This document shows positions 20,418-33,167 of a stretch of DNA of 34,438 bases, piece after piece. The notes beneath the pieces were generated by a model, which worked only from the letters and a program-made list of their open reading frames with translations, did no database searches and was not told where the DNA came from. Position 1 is the first letter of the stretch; the number at the start of each line of letters is the position of its first letter. Position numbers and translations under genes: made by a program. This stretch comes from Zygnema cylindricum (Eukaryota > Streptophyta > Zygnematophyceae > Zygnematales > Zygnemataceae), in assembly GCA_037447655.1 (NCBI GenBank), contig JBBHKE010001499.1, positions 1-34,438 on the forward strand, read 5' to 3'.

Positions 20418-20949
20418 CACCGCGAATCGTTATTAGTGTCGAAGTTTAAATAGCGTTGTAGAAAATTTACCGTAATTGATGCTAATTAAGAATTTGATTT
20501 AAAAAAAAGGGGTGTATTATAATTTCGGCATATGCTAATTTGGGAACAGCAAAAGGAAAATTCGCTGTACGATTATATACATTAATATATATACCCGTAC
20601 AAAATATTAAAAATCGTACGCCGTCGCGAATTTAAAATATCCGTATATGCTATACTAATTTACATGTCCGACTAATCCCGTTTTTTGAGCGCACGCTCCT
20701 ATGCGTGCGCGTCTGATTTAATTCATTTTTTGTAATTTGTTCACTTGAAAGGTACATTTATGTACGGTATGACATCGACCATACACCACACTATCTAGAT
20801 TTTATTGTACTTTCAGGCTTTACGCTATTTTGTACGGTACCTTAATTAACGTCAAGGAAAAATTAAAATCATGTATCCTATTTGAAAAAAAAAATCAAAA
20901 TTTTAAGACCCCAAATTATTGACTTTGTCACTAATAACGATTCGCTGTG
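20418..20949 (-). mobile_element. 532-bp non-autonomous element, second short derivative
   Basis: It starts CACCGCGAATCGTTATTAG and ends with a diverged inverse (CTAATAACGATTCGCTGTG), with TA outside both ends (20416-20417, 20950-20951). It is collinear with the 9222-9788 element over its whole length, including the subterminal hairpin and the GACATCGACCATACACCAC junction region. Its (AT)n run is much shorter than in the other copy. It has no coding capacity. Confidence 0.85.
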
Positions 20950-21063
20950 TACCTGCGCGCAGCAAAAATTGTCACTGCGATTATCAATTCCCTTTATTTT
21001 TTGCCAAAAATAAAGCTGGTTAGCATTTCTGGACGGACATTTTGGAATAAATACCACGTCAGA

Positions 21064-21130
21064 AAACACGTGTAGGATAACAAATGGATAACCCTCATCC
21101 GTCGAGTAGCACGTCACGTCAGTTACGTGT
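21064..21130. promoter_or_regulatory. cluster of ACGTG/CACGTCA motifs upstream of SRP72
   Basis: ACACGTG at about 21066 and CACGTCACGTCAG with TTACGTG at about 21111-21129 lie 415-480 bases upstream of the SRP72 start codon. ACGT-core motifs of this kind are typical plant bZIP targets. No TATA box was assigned with confidence. Confidence 0.25.
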
Positions 21131-21543
21131 TCGATAGCATCAAATCTGCCACGACAACAACCGAGCGTTTGCTGAAAAATCTCCGTACGATGACAAAGCC
21201 ACGATTCAGAAGTGAAAAATTAACTTTCATAAAAATGCCTCTTAAGCAATTCATCCTCAAAAACTCCAAGAAGAAGCCTCGACCTCGCGTGGTTACTTCA
21301 GTTGTATGGTAAAACTGTCACCGGCGAACATCTAACAGAGTGAACGCTTTGGTATGAGTCTATATGTCACAGTTCAGTCTTGAACTTTAACTTAAATCAC
21401 AGCTCAGAAGTACAGTACGCGTATGGCGTATCTTTCGTTTGAAGAGGTAGACACGCGTCACCTTCACAAGCTCTTCCTGGAAACCTCCTCGAACCTGCTT
21501 ACGACTTGTTCACTTGCTCTATTCTGTAGAAGATTTAGGTTTC

Positions 21544-24500
21544 ATGGCAGGGCCACGTGGCAAAGATCCTGCGAAGGCAGGATCCAAGCCGGCTGCCGCT
21601 ACCGTTCCAGCCAACAAGAAAGCACCGGGAAAGCAGGTTTCGAATGTCGGTGGCAGCTCTGAACCTTCTTTGGAAGCCGTGTTAGAGGAGCTCTTCTCCA
21701 AGCTTCAGGGACACGTGGCAAAGCAGGATTATGCCAGAGTTATACAGGTGGCAGATGAAAGTATCCTGACGCATTCAGTTGTTGTTATTGTCGTTTTGCT
21801 CCCTGGAAACACCTGGTTTCTTTTGCAATACCGTTTTAAGCAGATGAATTGCTGTTATAAATAAATAGATGGAACTTAAACAAAAATCCTGAAAATTATA
21901 ATCCAAAAACCCTAAAAGTTGACAGCTACAACTGACTTTAATTCTGGAAGGCGTAATTTGGAGGGCTCAAGGCCTCCAAACTGTATCCTCTGAACGACAA
22001 TTTAAAGAAATAATGATCTACTTTGTAAACTTTTACAAGAATAATAGTGATACAAAGATGTGATAAGCAAGCCATTAAAATGTCAAACCCTACGAATCCT
22101 AATCGAGTCGAACGTTCTTGGAAAGGCGGAAATCTTATGCTATCAATAATCCCCTATCCTTGAGGATTTTTATCTTTGACGAACCAAACTTTTGAAGTTC
22201 TAAACCTTAGAGAATTCGGTTTTTAAAAATGAAGTCCTGAAAGGAAATTATAGATTCTAAATCGAGTATTTTGAAGTTGATGCTGAACTGGTTAAAATCC
22301 TCTCCTTAACTCAATAATGCATCAGTTTTGAAACTATCTCCGAAGGACGAGGATGCGATTCTTTGCAAAGTTGTTGCAGAGGTCCAGAATGAACTGTACG
22401 ATAATGCTCTTAAAACAATTTCGTCAACCGGAGCTGGAAATGTCAATCTTCAAGCAGAGAAGGTAAGAAAGGTTTACACATGCTAAAAGTTATTTATTTC
22501 GGACGTTTAGAGTTCTGTTGTTTAATTTCCTCAACTATTGCATGCTTCTTGAATGTGTATTACCTCCATGTATCATTTGAGTATTGATGTGTTCTCCACC
22601 TTTTCTTTGCAACCTGAAAAACGTTCAAGGGACTTCTCTTTTTTTTTTCCTGGGACTCTGCTGACGATTCTTTACTCGACCATAGAATTTCAATCTTTAT
22701 ACTTTTTCAATTGCTTTCCTTTAAAAAATAGTCAGTTCACTGTCATTAGCCCGGACCTTAGTTTTTATGACATTCGGATATGCGTTGCCTTCATACCTAC
22801 AATGTGGTTGACAGTAATGTGGAACACTTTTAATCCCTTTATCTTCAAATGTTGAATAGCTGATATACATTATTGCCTTCTTCTTCCATGTCCTATTCTC
22901 TGCCCAATCTGTTTGGTCTTGGGAAGATCATTTTCACTAGCTCGATCTCAAATGTATTGGGTGTTGTATTGTATTGTATAGGCCGCTTTATGGCTATACC
23001 TTGTTCAGATGTCGAATAATTCACGCAGAAGCTGTTAAGTGTTAACTTGCTATCTCTTCTGATTCTCATGAAATGATTGTTTTTGAATTCCTGGCATTTG
23101 AATTAGAAGTACCAGGAACCGATTGACTCATTTACAAGGGTACTGTCTCGTTTGTTGGTGTCAACGACCATTTATGATGTTGCTCGGTGGCGCTTTCTGT
23201 CATCTGATCTAGCTGAGTTATGCCTTTCATGCATGTTTTGGGTTCACATCCTTTTCAAAATCAGAAGTACACGGAGTATGTTATCTTCATGTTGAACCAT
23301 ATCCATATCACTAGCTTATATCAGGATTCGTTCTCTTTTCAGACTTTCGTGATGCTGAAGCTATCTATGGCTGTCCTTTTTTTTTGCTTTACAGGCTTAT
23401 TGTTTGTACAGAAAAGCTCGTCATGAAGAAGCTATGGCTGCTCTGGCAGGTTGTGAAAGGAATCCATCTGTTTTACAGTTGGGAGCACAGATTTTGTACC
23501 GTATGGGAGAGAACGCTGAGTGCATCAAACAATACGAGGAGCTGGGTAAAGTGGAGGCAGAAATGTCGAATGAGATAAAGACAAATATTATTGCTGCCTA
23601 TGTGAGTGGGGGATTTTCAGCACAGGTTCCGGAGGTGATGAAAGCCCTCCAAATCGCCCCACGGGAAAGCTTTGATTTGGCTTACAACGTGGGATGCGCG
23701 ATGATTGAAACGGGGGAGTTGGGGCAGGCTGAGGAATTGCTCCTTATGGCAAAAAGGTAAAATAAATATTTAATTAAACATTTTTGGTCGTCAAATTTGA
23801 TTTGTTACTCGTTTGAAATCATGTATACGTCCCTCTTGTTAGCTCTTGGTGAGAGTGAACTACGCAAGCTAGTGATTTTTTACACTGCTCGCTCGTTAGT
23901 TTGCATTTTGTTGTCAAGTACATCCGCATGATTATTACAAGCCGATACAATTTCATGTAACATGTTTTGAAGTAAAGTTCACAATTACTCCTGTTTTGTA
24001 CTGATTTTTTTTCCTAATTTTACTCCAACAACAATTTACTAGACATACTTCAATAAGAACGTGGTCCAGAAGCTATTGGAGTTATCATTCAGAGTTGATG
24101 TATTGCTTTTCAGATATGGTAAAGGACAGTTGAAAACCTATGTCAGAGAGGTGTCTTTAAGAACATGCATTTTTCTTGTGTTTTTTGTTTTATATGCAAC
24201 TTTTTTTGGAGGGGATGATGACATTGATGGCATACAGGTTGGGACAGGAAATGCTTATAGACGATGACCTCCCAGAGGAGGAGATAGAGAGAGAGCTGGC
24301 ACCTATCAATGTGCAAATTGCCTTCGTTCACCAGGTCAGCGATCCCTCTTTCCGTAAATTCAGTTCTTTCACTCGTCTATAGGTGTGGGTACTTATGTAA
24401 CAATCAACGTTTCCAGCTATTCTTTTACAATTTTGTGCAAGAGTTGCTTGTTCTATTGTGAGGAATGGAATCTCCAGCTATTCTTTTGATATGTACTTGC

Positions 24501-27500
24501 TTCAGTAAGTGGGGAATTCATGCTTGGACTACTCATGTTATAATCGATATTATTAGTAGTTTAAGGTTTTCTCAGCTGGAAATCACACATTCATAATAGT
24601 CATAGTAATGTGGATACTTATTATTTATTTGATTCCTAAAGGGTTCACGTAGCCAAGATGTTTTTACAATGTGGTCAACATTTCATCAATCCTGTCAATA
24701 CTATGGAAGGAGATGTTTGATACTTACACATCCCTGGGCAGGCGTGCTTTGAAAAACATATAAAAACCATAAAAACCATAAAAATCATAAAAACCATAAA
24801 AACCATAAAAACCATAAAAACCATAAAAACCATAAAAACCATAAAAACCATAAAAACCATAAAAACCATGATTTATGCATCAATAAAAATTAATTATTTA
24901 CGGTTTACACACAATTTTCATTATGGGAAGTTCCAAACAAATGTTTGCATGGGCTCATGCATTTAATTCCCAGAAGATGGATTTTATTGTATCACGTCGA
25001 TGGGTCTGGATGTTTTCATGGGATACTTATTCTTTCACATTAATGCAAGCAATTTTTTGTCACAGCACGAGCCCTGTTCTTACAGACTTGTTAGTTTATC
25101 TTCTCACATGTGAAAATCTCTAAACAAATGCTGCATACAACTGCATTGTTTTCGAGGTGCGGAGGTTAACCTTTTTATGTTTTCGGATGCCTGTTCAGAA
25201 TGATTGATACAAAGAGAACATGTAGGAATTTAACCCAAGACCTAGATATTCCTGGCACACTTCACTGTTAGTCAGATGCTGTGGAACTAGCTCCTGTTTA
25301 ATTGATATCTTCCAGATACAGTACCAGTAGAGCTGGTGTGCCTTAATAAACTTGAACAAGTGACGAGTGTCATCTGTATATGGTGTAATTCTATCACTGA
25401 ACCAGTTATATCATTGGGAATTACTCACAGAAAACGTATCTTACACTTTTTTTAGTTTAGTAAGTAACTGCATCTAAGGTTACTTACAAGGTCGTACAGT
25501 TAATTTTTATAAAACTTCAATAACTTCTGGTCCTTGACTATGCAAGGCCCACCAGATTTATTCAATAGGAAGCTAGTATGGTTTATCAAATCATGGATGC
25601 AAAAGGCCCAAGTGAACGCGTTTTGTCCACAACTGTTTAGGTTTATTGTTACATTACAGGTGATACATGGTTTTCACACTAAACTACTTGCAGGGCTCAA
25701 AAAACTGGTCACGTTCGAATAGTAATAACAACGGAAAATGTGGTGAATATGGATTTTTTTCACTGCAGATATCAGGCGGAGTTTCAGAGACCATGGAGGA
25801 ATATACAAAGCTGTTGAAAAAAAGACCTGGAGATGCTCCCTCCATGGCCGTTGCGTCAAATAACTTGGTTGCGTTGAGAGGACCGCGAGAGCTTTTTGAT
25901 GGGCTCAAAAAGATTGATAAAGTTATCGAGAGGAGAAATGAAGGAGGAGAGGTGGATTTTGCAGAAGGTGTGAAAGGAAAGCTTTCAGCAAGGCAAAAAG
26001 CAGCAGTTATTAAGAATCGTTTTCTGTTGCTTCTTCATTCAAACAAATTCGATCAGGTACAGGTCTACACTTTTTGCTTCTCTGGTCAATATAGCTACTT
26101 CTACCCCACGAAGCATTGTTGTTCACCATATTTAAGTTTTGTGTTCACTATGTTTATGATTGAAGTCTATTCGATGGTTTGTTAAGGATGCTCGGTGATT
26201 CTATTTGGTATAAGAACTTGAGTCACTATCCAAAGTAGTATGCTACGTCTATCGTTATTTAGAGTTTTTGTTTTTTTTGCCTCTCAAACTCATTTTTTCT
26301 TTCTCCAAATTTTTGGATTTTCGTTTAGAAGTAACCAATCAGAAGGTGAGAATTAGAAGTTGAGGATCTTACGTTCCGGTCGATGAAAAACCCGTGAATT
26401 GCATATAAAAAACGAGTTTTAGGAGGTGGCAAAGAAAATATTGACACAGATGACAATATACGTTATATTCTTTCAATTCACCCTGGAGTTCTATTGATAT
26501 GCAACAAAGGTTCCTTTTGCCCTTCTTCTCAATCTTGTTGATCTCATTTTCTTAACCAATCCAGTCAAATCCCTATAAGAGTCTACTTAATTCTTGAATC
26601 CGTTTCCTATCACTTTTTTTTTGTCTTCTTTGACAGGCTCGAGAACTGGTTTCTAGTTTAGGATCTTTGTTGAGTAAGGAAGATTCCGTTTCTCTGGACG
26701 CCTCCCTTTTGGTGAAGGAAAAACAAATTCAAAAGGCTCTACAGGTTCTCGAAAAGGCAGATATATCACAAAATTCTTCTCAAATTTTGTCTTTATTGTG
26801 GGCTCAAACCGCAGCGATAGGGGGAGAGTTTCTTCAAGCAGTTAAAGCGTTGGAAGGAATCGAGGAGCTTAAGTTTGAACCAGCCATGGTTGCGACTATT
26901 GTGGAATTGAAGGTATTATTTTTTTTTCTTTCTAGGAATTATCCAATATTTCTGAGAAATGTCAGTCTTTTTTTGTTTTTTTTGGTTTTTAACCAATGAA
27001 AAAAGGTTCCAGAGAGCATTTCCTCCTTTTTTTTTTGTTGATGCAGAAAATGTTTCCTTTTTTTTGCATTTCTTTCTGTTTTCTTTTTTCATGGCAATCT
27101 GTTGTGTTATTTGATGATTTTTACGGTTATTAGGAACTGAAAACAGGCTGTCCTCATTTTCTAACGTAGTTCTTCTGTGCTATAAAGTCAAAACTGAAAC
27201 ATTGGAGTTTCAGTGTGTTTTCCCAAAGTTTTGGTTTCTTTTGTTAAGCATCTCTCTCATCTTCATTTTGATCTCCCGTTGTCTAAAATTAAAACTATTT
27301 GAGTTTGATTCACGTCTATTAAAATCCAAAAAAGTATTTTGCCACTGGTTCTCCTGGCTTTCTTCGCTCACTTCCTTTTAGTCCAAAACAAAATTCAGAA
27401 TCAAACTAAAGTGAAATTAAACTAAACCAAGTTGCACTGAAATCAAAACTTTCGACTTTTTTTCAGTAACAGGCAGATGTAAGTTTTTCTGAATTCAGGA

Positions 27501-29154
27501 ACCTACAGGTGTCGAAATATATCTTTACTGAATTCCTTCAGAAAAGTGCAGTTGTACTAACAAAGAATTTTTCCGGAACTTATCGTTTTTTTTTTTTTTT
27601 TTTGGGTCAGGAACGGGCAGGCGATCTCGCGGGCGCCGAAACTACTTTAGATTCCGCGATTTCCTTTTGGGAGAATCGAATGGAGGAGGAGGTTGAGAAT
27701 GGTGATCCTTCCGCATGGGACAAAATTGTACTTGCGGCCGCCGGTTTTAAGCAACGGAGAAAACGATTTAGTTTGGCTGCTTCTCTGTTTAAACGACTCG
27801 TTAACAGTAAAAACGTCTCTGTCCGAGCTGAAGCAATAAACGGACTTGTTTGCAGTACTGCGGAATTTGACTCAGGTGAGACATTCTCTCTCTCTCTCTC
27901 CCTCTCTCCCTCTCTCTCTCTCTCTCTCCCTCATCCTGATAGTAGTTGTACGGTTGTTTTCAGTTTCCCTTTCGTAATTAATGTGGATTCAAGAGGCAAG
28001 CTTGAACAATTTCAATGGTAGTCCACACTATTCCACGTCTGTTGTTTTCTACTGAGGATGTACCCCACAGATCTCTCGACTTTTCTGACGAAACCATTAA
28101 ATTGGCCTAATCATAGAAAAATGGCTTGAGTCCCTACCAACCACACTGCATAATGTCGATAGTCCGGTAGTTCCTATTTTGTTGGTATATTGTTTACCAC
28201 TAATAGTGTAGAGTTCTCTTCTGTAAGTCTTTGCTTGTCACTCATTTTAGACTTGATGTTTTTATGTGACATTATTGATTATTAATAGCCTCGAAGATTT
28301 TATTCCCTCTTATCTTTTCTTACATGACAGGTCTGGAAAATGGCAAATGTAATTTTATTTTTATTTTTATCGTTTAGGAGATTTTTTTGACCAGCCAAAC
28401 TCTATTGCTTCCTTTTTAAAAAGTTTTCCATTCATTTCTAAACCTCTCCTTATGTTGTCAGTTTTAGATTTGAAAACAGGAAGTAAAAATTAACACTTTG
28501 GAATTATCTTGGAATTATTTTTTGTTTCGAGGAACGCTAATTTGTTCTCTATTCTTAAACAACCTTCCTATTATTGTTATTACCAGTTTTTTGGCGCTGA
28601 AAATGACGAACGGACGGATCTTTTTTCCTTTTCTTTTTTTCTTTTATGCAGACCTTGCAGAAAAATACGAATCAGAGCTTCCTCCGTTTCCGGGAATTTC
28701 GTCTCTCGATGTTTCTGCGTTAGAAAAAGGGGCGAGTATTCCCTCCTTTAGTAGTAGGGCAAAAAGGACAGCGGAAGGGGGAGGAGTAGAGGGAACCGCC
28801 GAGGTACAGAAGAAGAAGAAGAGGAAAAAGAAAATTATATATCCAAAAGGTTATGACCCGAGTAATCCTCCTCCTCCTCCGGATCCGGAGAGATGGCTCC
28901 CTCGAAGGGAAAGGTCGAGTTATAAAGCGAGGAGAAAAGACAAAAGAGGAGTTCAAATACGAGGAGCTCAAGGAGCGGTGATTCGAGAGAAGACGGGAGA
29001 GACCGCCACGTCATCGACTTCAACGTCGTCTACTAGTAATGCTCAAAAGAAGGGAGGAGGAGGAGGGACTTCAAGTGCCGGAGTTGCAAAGGAAAAGGGA
29101 GAGCCTATTCTACCAGCTGCAAAGAAAGGAAAGGGAAAGAAAGGACGGCGTTAG
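21544..29154 (+). CDS. SRP72: signal recognition particle 72-kDa protein (SRP72), eight exons
   Basis: Exons are 21544-21760, 22326-22462, 23395-23756, 24238-24334, 25769-26056, 26637-26912, 27611-27875 and 28652-29154. They total 2,145 nt or 714 residues, with GT-AG junctions and matching phases throughout. SRP72 is the largest SRP protein; with SRP68 it binds 7S RNA and is needed for elongation arrest and ER targeting. The N-terminal 45 residues are low complexity. Residues about 47-530 are helical repeats of TPR type (for example the AYCLYRKARHEEAMAALAGC and FDLAYNVGCAMIETGELGQA helices). The C-terminal RNA-binding region at about 600-652 has the basic KKKKRKKK run and the signature YPKGYDPSNPPPPPDPERWL with PRRERSSYKARRKDKRG. 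The tail is Ser/Thr- and Lys-rich. The ATG at 21544 was chosen because no upstream in-frame ATG exists. The length is slightly above the usual 650-680. Confidence 0.95.
24762..24869. repeat. 9-bp tandem repeat, 12 units, in SRP72 intron 4
   Basis: Twelve consecutive units of AAAAACCAT, one with a T substitution (AAAAATCAT). It lies in the 1.4-kb fourth intron, about 430 bases after the exon 4 donor. A repetitive minus-strand open frame (MVF repeats) across it is a by-product of the 9-bp period. Confidence 0.95.
27884..27931. repeat. CT microsatellite just after the exon 7 donor of SRP72
   Basis: A (CT)n/CCCTCT run of about 48 bases starts eight bases into intron 7. Reading through it extends the exon frame artificially. 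Confidence 0.85.
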
Positions 29155-29896
29155 TACTTTTTTTGGGGGAGGAGGGAGAGTGAGTGGGGAAAGGATAGAA
29201 TGTTGAAGTGGTGAGCAATTGCCGGTTACAAGATCGCTCATGTTTTTGACAAGATAAAATCATTTCACATGGAAGAAGTTTTAAGTGAAGAAATTCAATT
29301 GTAGTCAAGACATGTCTGCTTGAAAAAAGTGTTTTAAAGTGTCTTAAAATGTTGTAAACTGTGTGAAAATTCAAAGGTACAAGCAAGTCCTTTGTCAACC
29401 TTACTAATTTCGGTTTTTTCTCCTTTGGAAGTCATTGTTTTCACTAAGGGAATGAAGATGGAGAAATTTTATCGACCGGCAAGTTATCCCTTTAAGGAGT
29501 TGTCAATAGTGATTCTTTTAAGGGGTGTTTTAGATAACTGACATCGATAACCTATTATTGGCTTGATAGACATTCTGGGACTAATTGATGATGAATTTTG
29601 GCTAGGATATCGAAAATAGCTATGACAAAAACAATTGGCAACAAATAAAGGACAATATTGTACATACCTCGAGTTATGCAAAAATCACCATTAATGCGAC
29701 AAAAATATAAATTTAGTGAAACCTGGAAAGAAGATACAAACATAACTCATCAAGATATATGTACCGTAATCCTTTATACCCTTCATACCTTTGGTAATTG
29801 CAGTACACTGGGGAATATTGGAATTCTGAAACCACTGACACCTATTAATATCGTTATTGCCAATCATCTTCCATGGGAGCGAGACGATATGAATAC
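29155..29896. other. SRP72 3' flank, no further gene recognised
   Basis: Sequence after the SRP72 stop includes a G-rich stretch (29164-29190) and AT-rich DNA. No canonical AATAAA is obvious close to the stop. Short open frames on both strands show no recognisable features. Confidence 0.5.
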
Positions 29897-29898
29897 TA

Positions 29899-30096
29899 CA
29901 CCGCTCATCGTTATTAGCGTTAAAGAATTATTAGTGTTAATGCGAAATTAGTATTAATAGTAGTAATTTAGTGCAAGGAAAAGTGGTAAATTGTATTCCA
30001 CGTCCTTAAATAATGTTATTAGCTCTGTTTTGTGATTTTTGGCCAAAAAAGTCGCGACCGCATTAGTGTTATTACCACTAATAGCGATAAGCGGTG
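29899..30096. mobile_element. 198-bp MITE-like element with the same terminal motif
   Basis: The left end is CACCGCTCATCGTTATTAG and the right end, on the minus strand, is CACCGCTTATCGCTATTAG, with TA outside both ends (29897-29898, 30097-30098). Its termini match those of the 10-kb element at most positions over about 20 bases. The interior (repeats of TATTAGTGTTAAT type) is different. It lies about 745 bases downstream of the SRP72 stop. Confidence 0.8.
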
Positions 30097-30504
30097 TAGT
30101 TGTGAACTTCATATACTTCCGTTTGTCACCTCATTTTATCTCGTATTCGCATATTTTAGGGAAAAAAAATAATAATAAAAAAAATTGCCCATTTAAGGGA
30201 TTCTCATGGGCATTATTTTGACAAACCATGAAGTGCGGTAATTCTATGCTTAGCTGGAATATTAAAAAAATAATATTTGCGCGAATCCAAGGGATTTCGA
30301 TTTCATCGGTTTTGTTGTCCAATGTCATTGTTGATAATCCTTCAAAATTCTTGACGTTTTTCACCTCCTTTTTTTTATTTTGTTTTTGGGTTCTTGTACA
30401 ATCTCTTACTCCAAATTTTTAGCTTTCTTTAGGTTTAGTTATTTCTTTTCCTTTTTTTTTCTTGTTTTTTTTCTCTATTTTAAATTTTCTTCTTTGCTCT
30501 TATT

Positions 30505-30665
30505 TTTATACTTGTCTCTCTCTCCTCTCTCCTCCCCTCTCGTCTCTCTCTAATCTCATCTCCCATTTCTCTCCTCTCTTTCCCCGCCCCCTCTCCCCTC
30601 TCCTCCCTCATATCCCCTCCCCTCTCCCCTCTCCTCTCTCCTCCATCGCTTCTCTCCTCTCGTTG
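30505..30665. repeat. CT-rich low-complexity tract
   Basis: About 160 bases of CTCTCC, CCCTCTC and similar. The plus-strand open frame and its minus-strand mirror across it are composition artefacts. Confidence 0.8.
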
Positions 30666-30819
30666 TGTTTTGTCCTATAATCCATCCGATAACTTGTATC
30701 AATAGTAGTAGTGTGAAATATGAAAGAAAACCAACTAAACTTTGTATGAAGAACTGAGAACACATCGAGAAGATCGGGGTTTTTTGGGTTGGGGACACTT
30801 CTATTCTTGTTACCGTTGT

Positions 30820-31513
30820 TCCCGAGTTTCGGACGGTGTGCTCGCCTTCCAGCGGTCCGTTCTGGATGCATCTCGTTCTCTTCCTCCGGCTGCTATGGCG
30901 GATATGCGGGTTCTTTCCACTCTTGTTTCGACATTAGTTGCACGTGTTCAGGAATCCATTTCTGATAAGGTTGTGCCGCTGGCCGAGCGAGGACGGCGGC
31001 GCGTTGCGGCGCTGCTTACCCATTACCAGAGGCCCGGTTTGCCCTGCTGGCGCTATGCCCTACCACCACTTTTGAAAGAAATCAACCAGCCAAAACTGCC
31101 ATGAAATTCTGCCTGCCCTATTATACGCCAGCAACTGCGCCGTGCATCGGCGGCTGCGGCGTGTGGGTGTGGCCGCATGTGACGCGGCTTGGAGGAAGGA
31201 TCGTGATTATGCCCATCACGATGTTATGGATGGCTTCATTCCGATGGCGGTCGAGATGTTTGGTTGTTTGGGTGTGGCTTTGGACGAGTTCCTCCGTGCT
31301 TGTGGTCAGCGCTCGTTCGAGCGGCTAAGACCTGGGAGCCCTTCTATTTCAATACTTACTTTTTTTTCCCGTCAATGTTTATCCGTGGCCCTACAACGAG
31401 TGCAGGCTTCTATCCTCCTTGGATCGTCTACTGCGGCTATGGATCGTCGGCAGGAACTCCCTCCTCGTGCTCCTCTGGGATTCGGGGACTTATGTGGTTG
31501 CTTCACGTAGATT
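30820..31513 (+). pseudogene. degenerate retroelement C-terminal fragment
   Basis: The frame 31142-31510 reads AACDAAWRKDRDYAHHDVMD then GFIPMAVEMFGCLGVALDEFLRAC, and later LSVALQRVQASILLGSS. This order (a basic region, FIPMAVExFG, a helix ending in FLR, then LSVALQR) resembles the tail that follows reverse transcriptase in many non-LTR-like retroelement polyproteins. A different frame upstream (about 30820-31100) is rich in Arg, Val and Leu and higher in GC than its surroundings, consistent with an imported fragment. An A-rich stretch near 31763-31782 could be its 3' end. No reverse transcriptase motif remains in the window. The assignment rests on pattern memory. Confidence 0.35.
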
Positions 31514-31789
31514 TTTAGTTATGTTGGGGTTTTGTTGATAGATGTTGGCTCTTTCCTTTAATGTTTCATTTGTTGTTTTTTGCTTTCTTTGGGTGTTTTC
31601 GGTTTACTTGCCATCTTTCCGTATTTTCGTTGCTTTTGCCTTGCTTATCCTTTTTGTTTCTTCCTCCGACATGTAGTTTTTCAGTTTTTGCCATGCTACT
31701 TCCTTTAGTTCCCATGGACTCAGATGGTTTACCATCGCGCTTTTGATAAAGTCAGCCATTTATTTAATAAAAATAAAATTAATGGCTAC

Positions 31790-32440
31790 TTGTATGTTGA
31801 CAAAACGACCGTATTGGTAAAATCATCGTTATTATTTGAGCATTGTCAAGGAAGAGACATGGAAATGATTCGAGCATAAGGAACAAAGGGACCGACAGAT
31901 CCAAAACAAATCTGAAAAACAGAATCTGGAGGAAGCAAACCAAGATGAAAGGAACTAATGGAACTAACACACGGGAAAATACAACCTAAGGACAAGGGAA
32001 AAGACAAGAACCATAAAACCAGCAACAAAATCAAGCGCCCAAACAAAAACTACCCAGCCAAATCCCCAGAAAAACAAAAAATAAACCACTAATAACTTCT
32101 CCGTAAAACTATACGTGTACTAAAGTATGTAGTTATTACATACACCGTTTCCAATTTTGTTTTCACAATTTTTTTTTCACACAATTGAACCGACTCGCTT
32201 CGCTATTTTCAATAAAAGATTTGGGAACTGTTGGAGAGCTCTTATTGGACAATGTAGTGCCAGTATCAAATTGATGTCATCAATTTTGTGACATTTTGTC
32301 ACTGGAGGAAAATGATGTATTTATAGCAAGTCCAGAATGAAAACTTTGAATGGTTTGTAGTTTAAGTAAAAAAATTTATTAAGAAAAGACGTTCTTAAGT
32401 GAGAACACATCTTACAAACTTGAAACAGTTTTTGGGCAAC
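31790..32440. other. intergenic, nothing recognised
   Basis: AT-rich DNA with no supported gene, RNA or repeat. Open frames here are short and unremarkable. Confidence 0.5.
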
Positions 32441-32497
32441 TGGTTGTTCTTGCAGATGGCGGTTGGAACACAGGGTATGTCTCTCATCCTCCTTCCC

Positions 32498-32539
32498 TCC
32501 CTCCCTCCCTCTCTCCCTCTCTCCCCTCCCTCCCTCCAT
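32498..32539. repeat. CCCT microsatellite
   Basis: A short run of CCCT and CTCTCC units, about 42 bases. It has no coding role that I can see. Confidence 0.85.
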
Positions 32540-33167
32540 TACATTATGGTGGGAAGTATAGCCTGACCTAAGTCGATTCTATATACAAATATTTTGTGTT
32601 GTACATCGTTGTTTTTTCTTCACTTGATATTGTTTCAGAAACCTTTTTTTAAGCGACTGTAAATTAGGTGTAAGTTTAGAAAATATCTACTCATTTATTG
32701 ATTTTTTTCTGCTTATAATAGGTTGTTGGCAAGTATTTATAAGATCTTTGTGTAATTATAAAAGCAAATGTAAGAGAGAGAGAATATACTCTTATGTTGT
32801 CCAGTGAAGTTCACTTGATTGTGTTGGGAATCTGGAGTTTTCTGGTTGATGGCAGTTCAAGTTTGAGAAGTAAGCGAGGGGGAATTGTTATCAACAAACA
32901 CAATACAGTCCGGCTCGTATTTATCTTACGGATAATTTTTTCTTCAACCAATCAGTGAATGTTTCCATGCCAGACTGTACCGTTGGAGATTTGCTCCAAG
33001 CTGGAGACGTGACAGCTATTGTGGACTATTAGTGCAACAACTACATGTAAACAACTAATAGACACTTCTGATGATGTTATTTTCCTTCAGATTCTACTGG
33101 GGTTTTCACTATAGCATATTCATTTTTATGGAATTTAAGTTGTGGTTAGAGAATGATAGTCGTGAAA

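Noticed and set aside
24762-24869. CRISPR-like regular repeat
   Set aside because: Units are contiguous 9-mers without spacers, in an intron of a eukaryotic gene.
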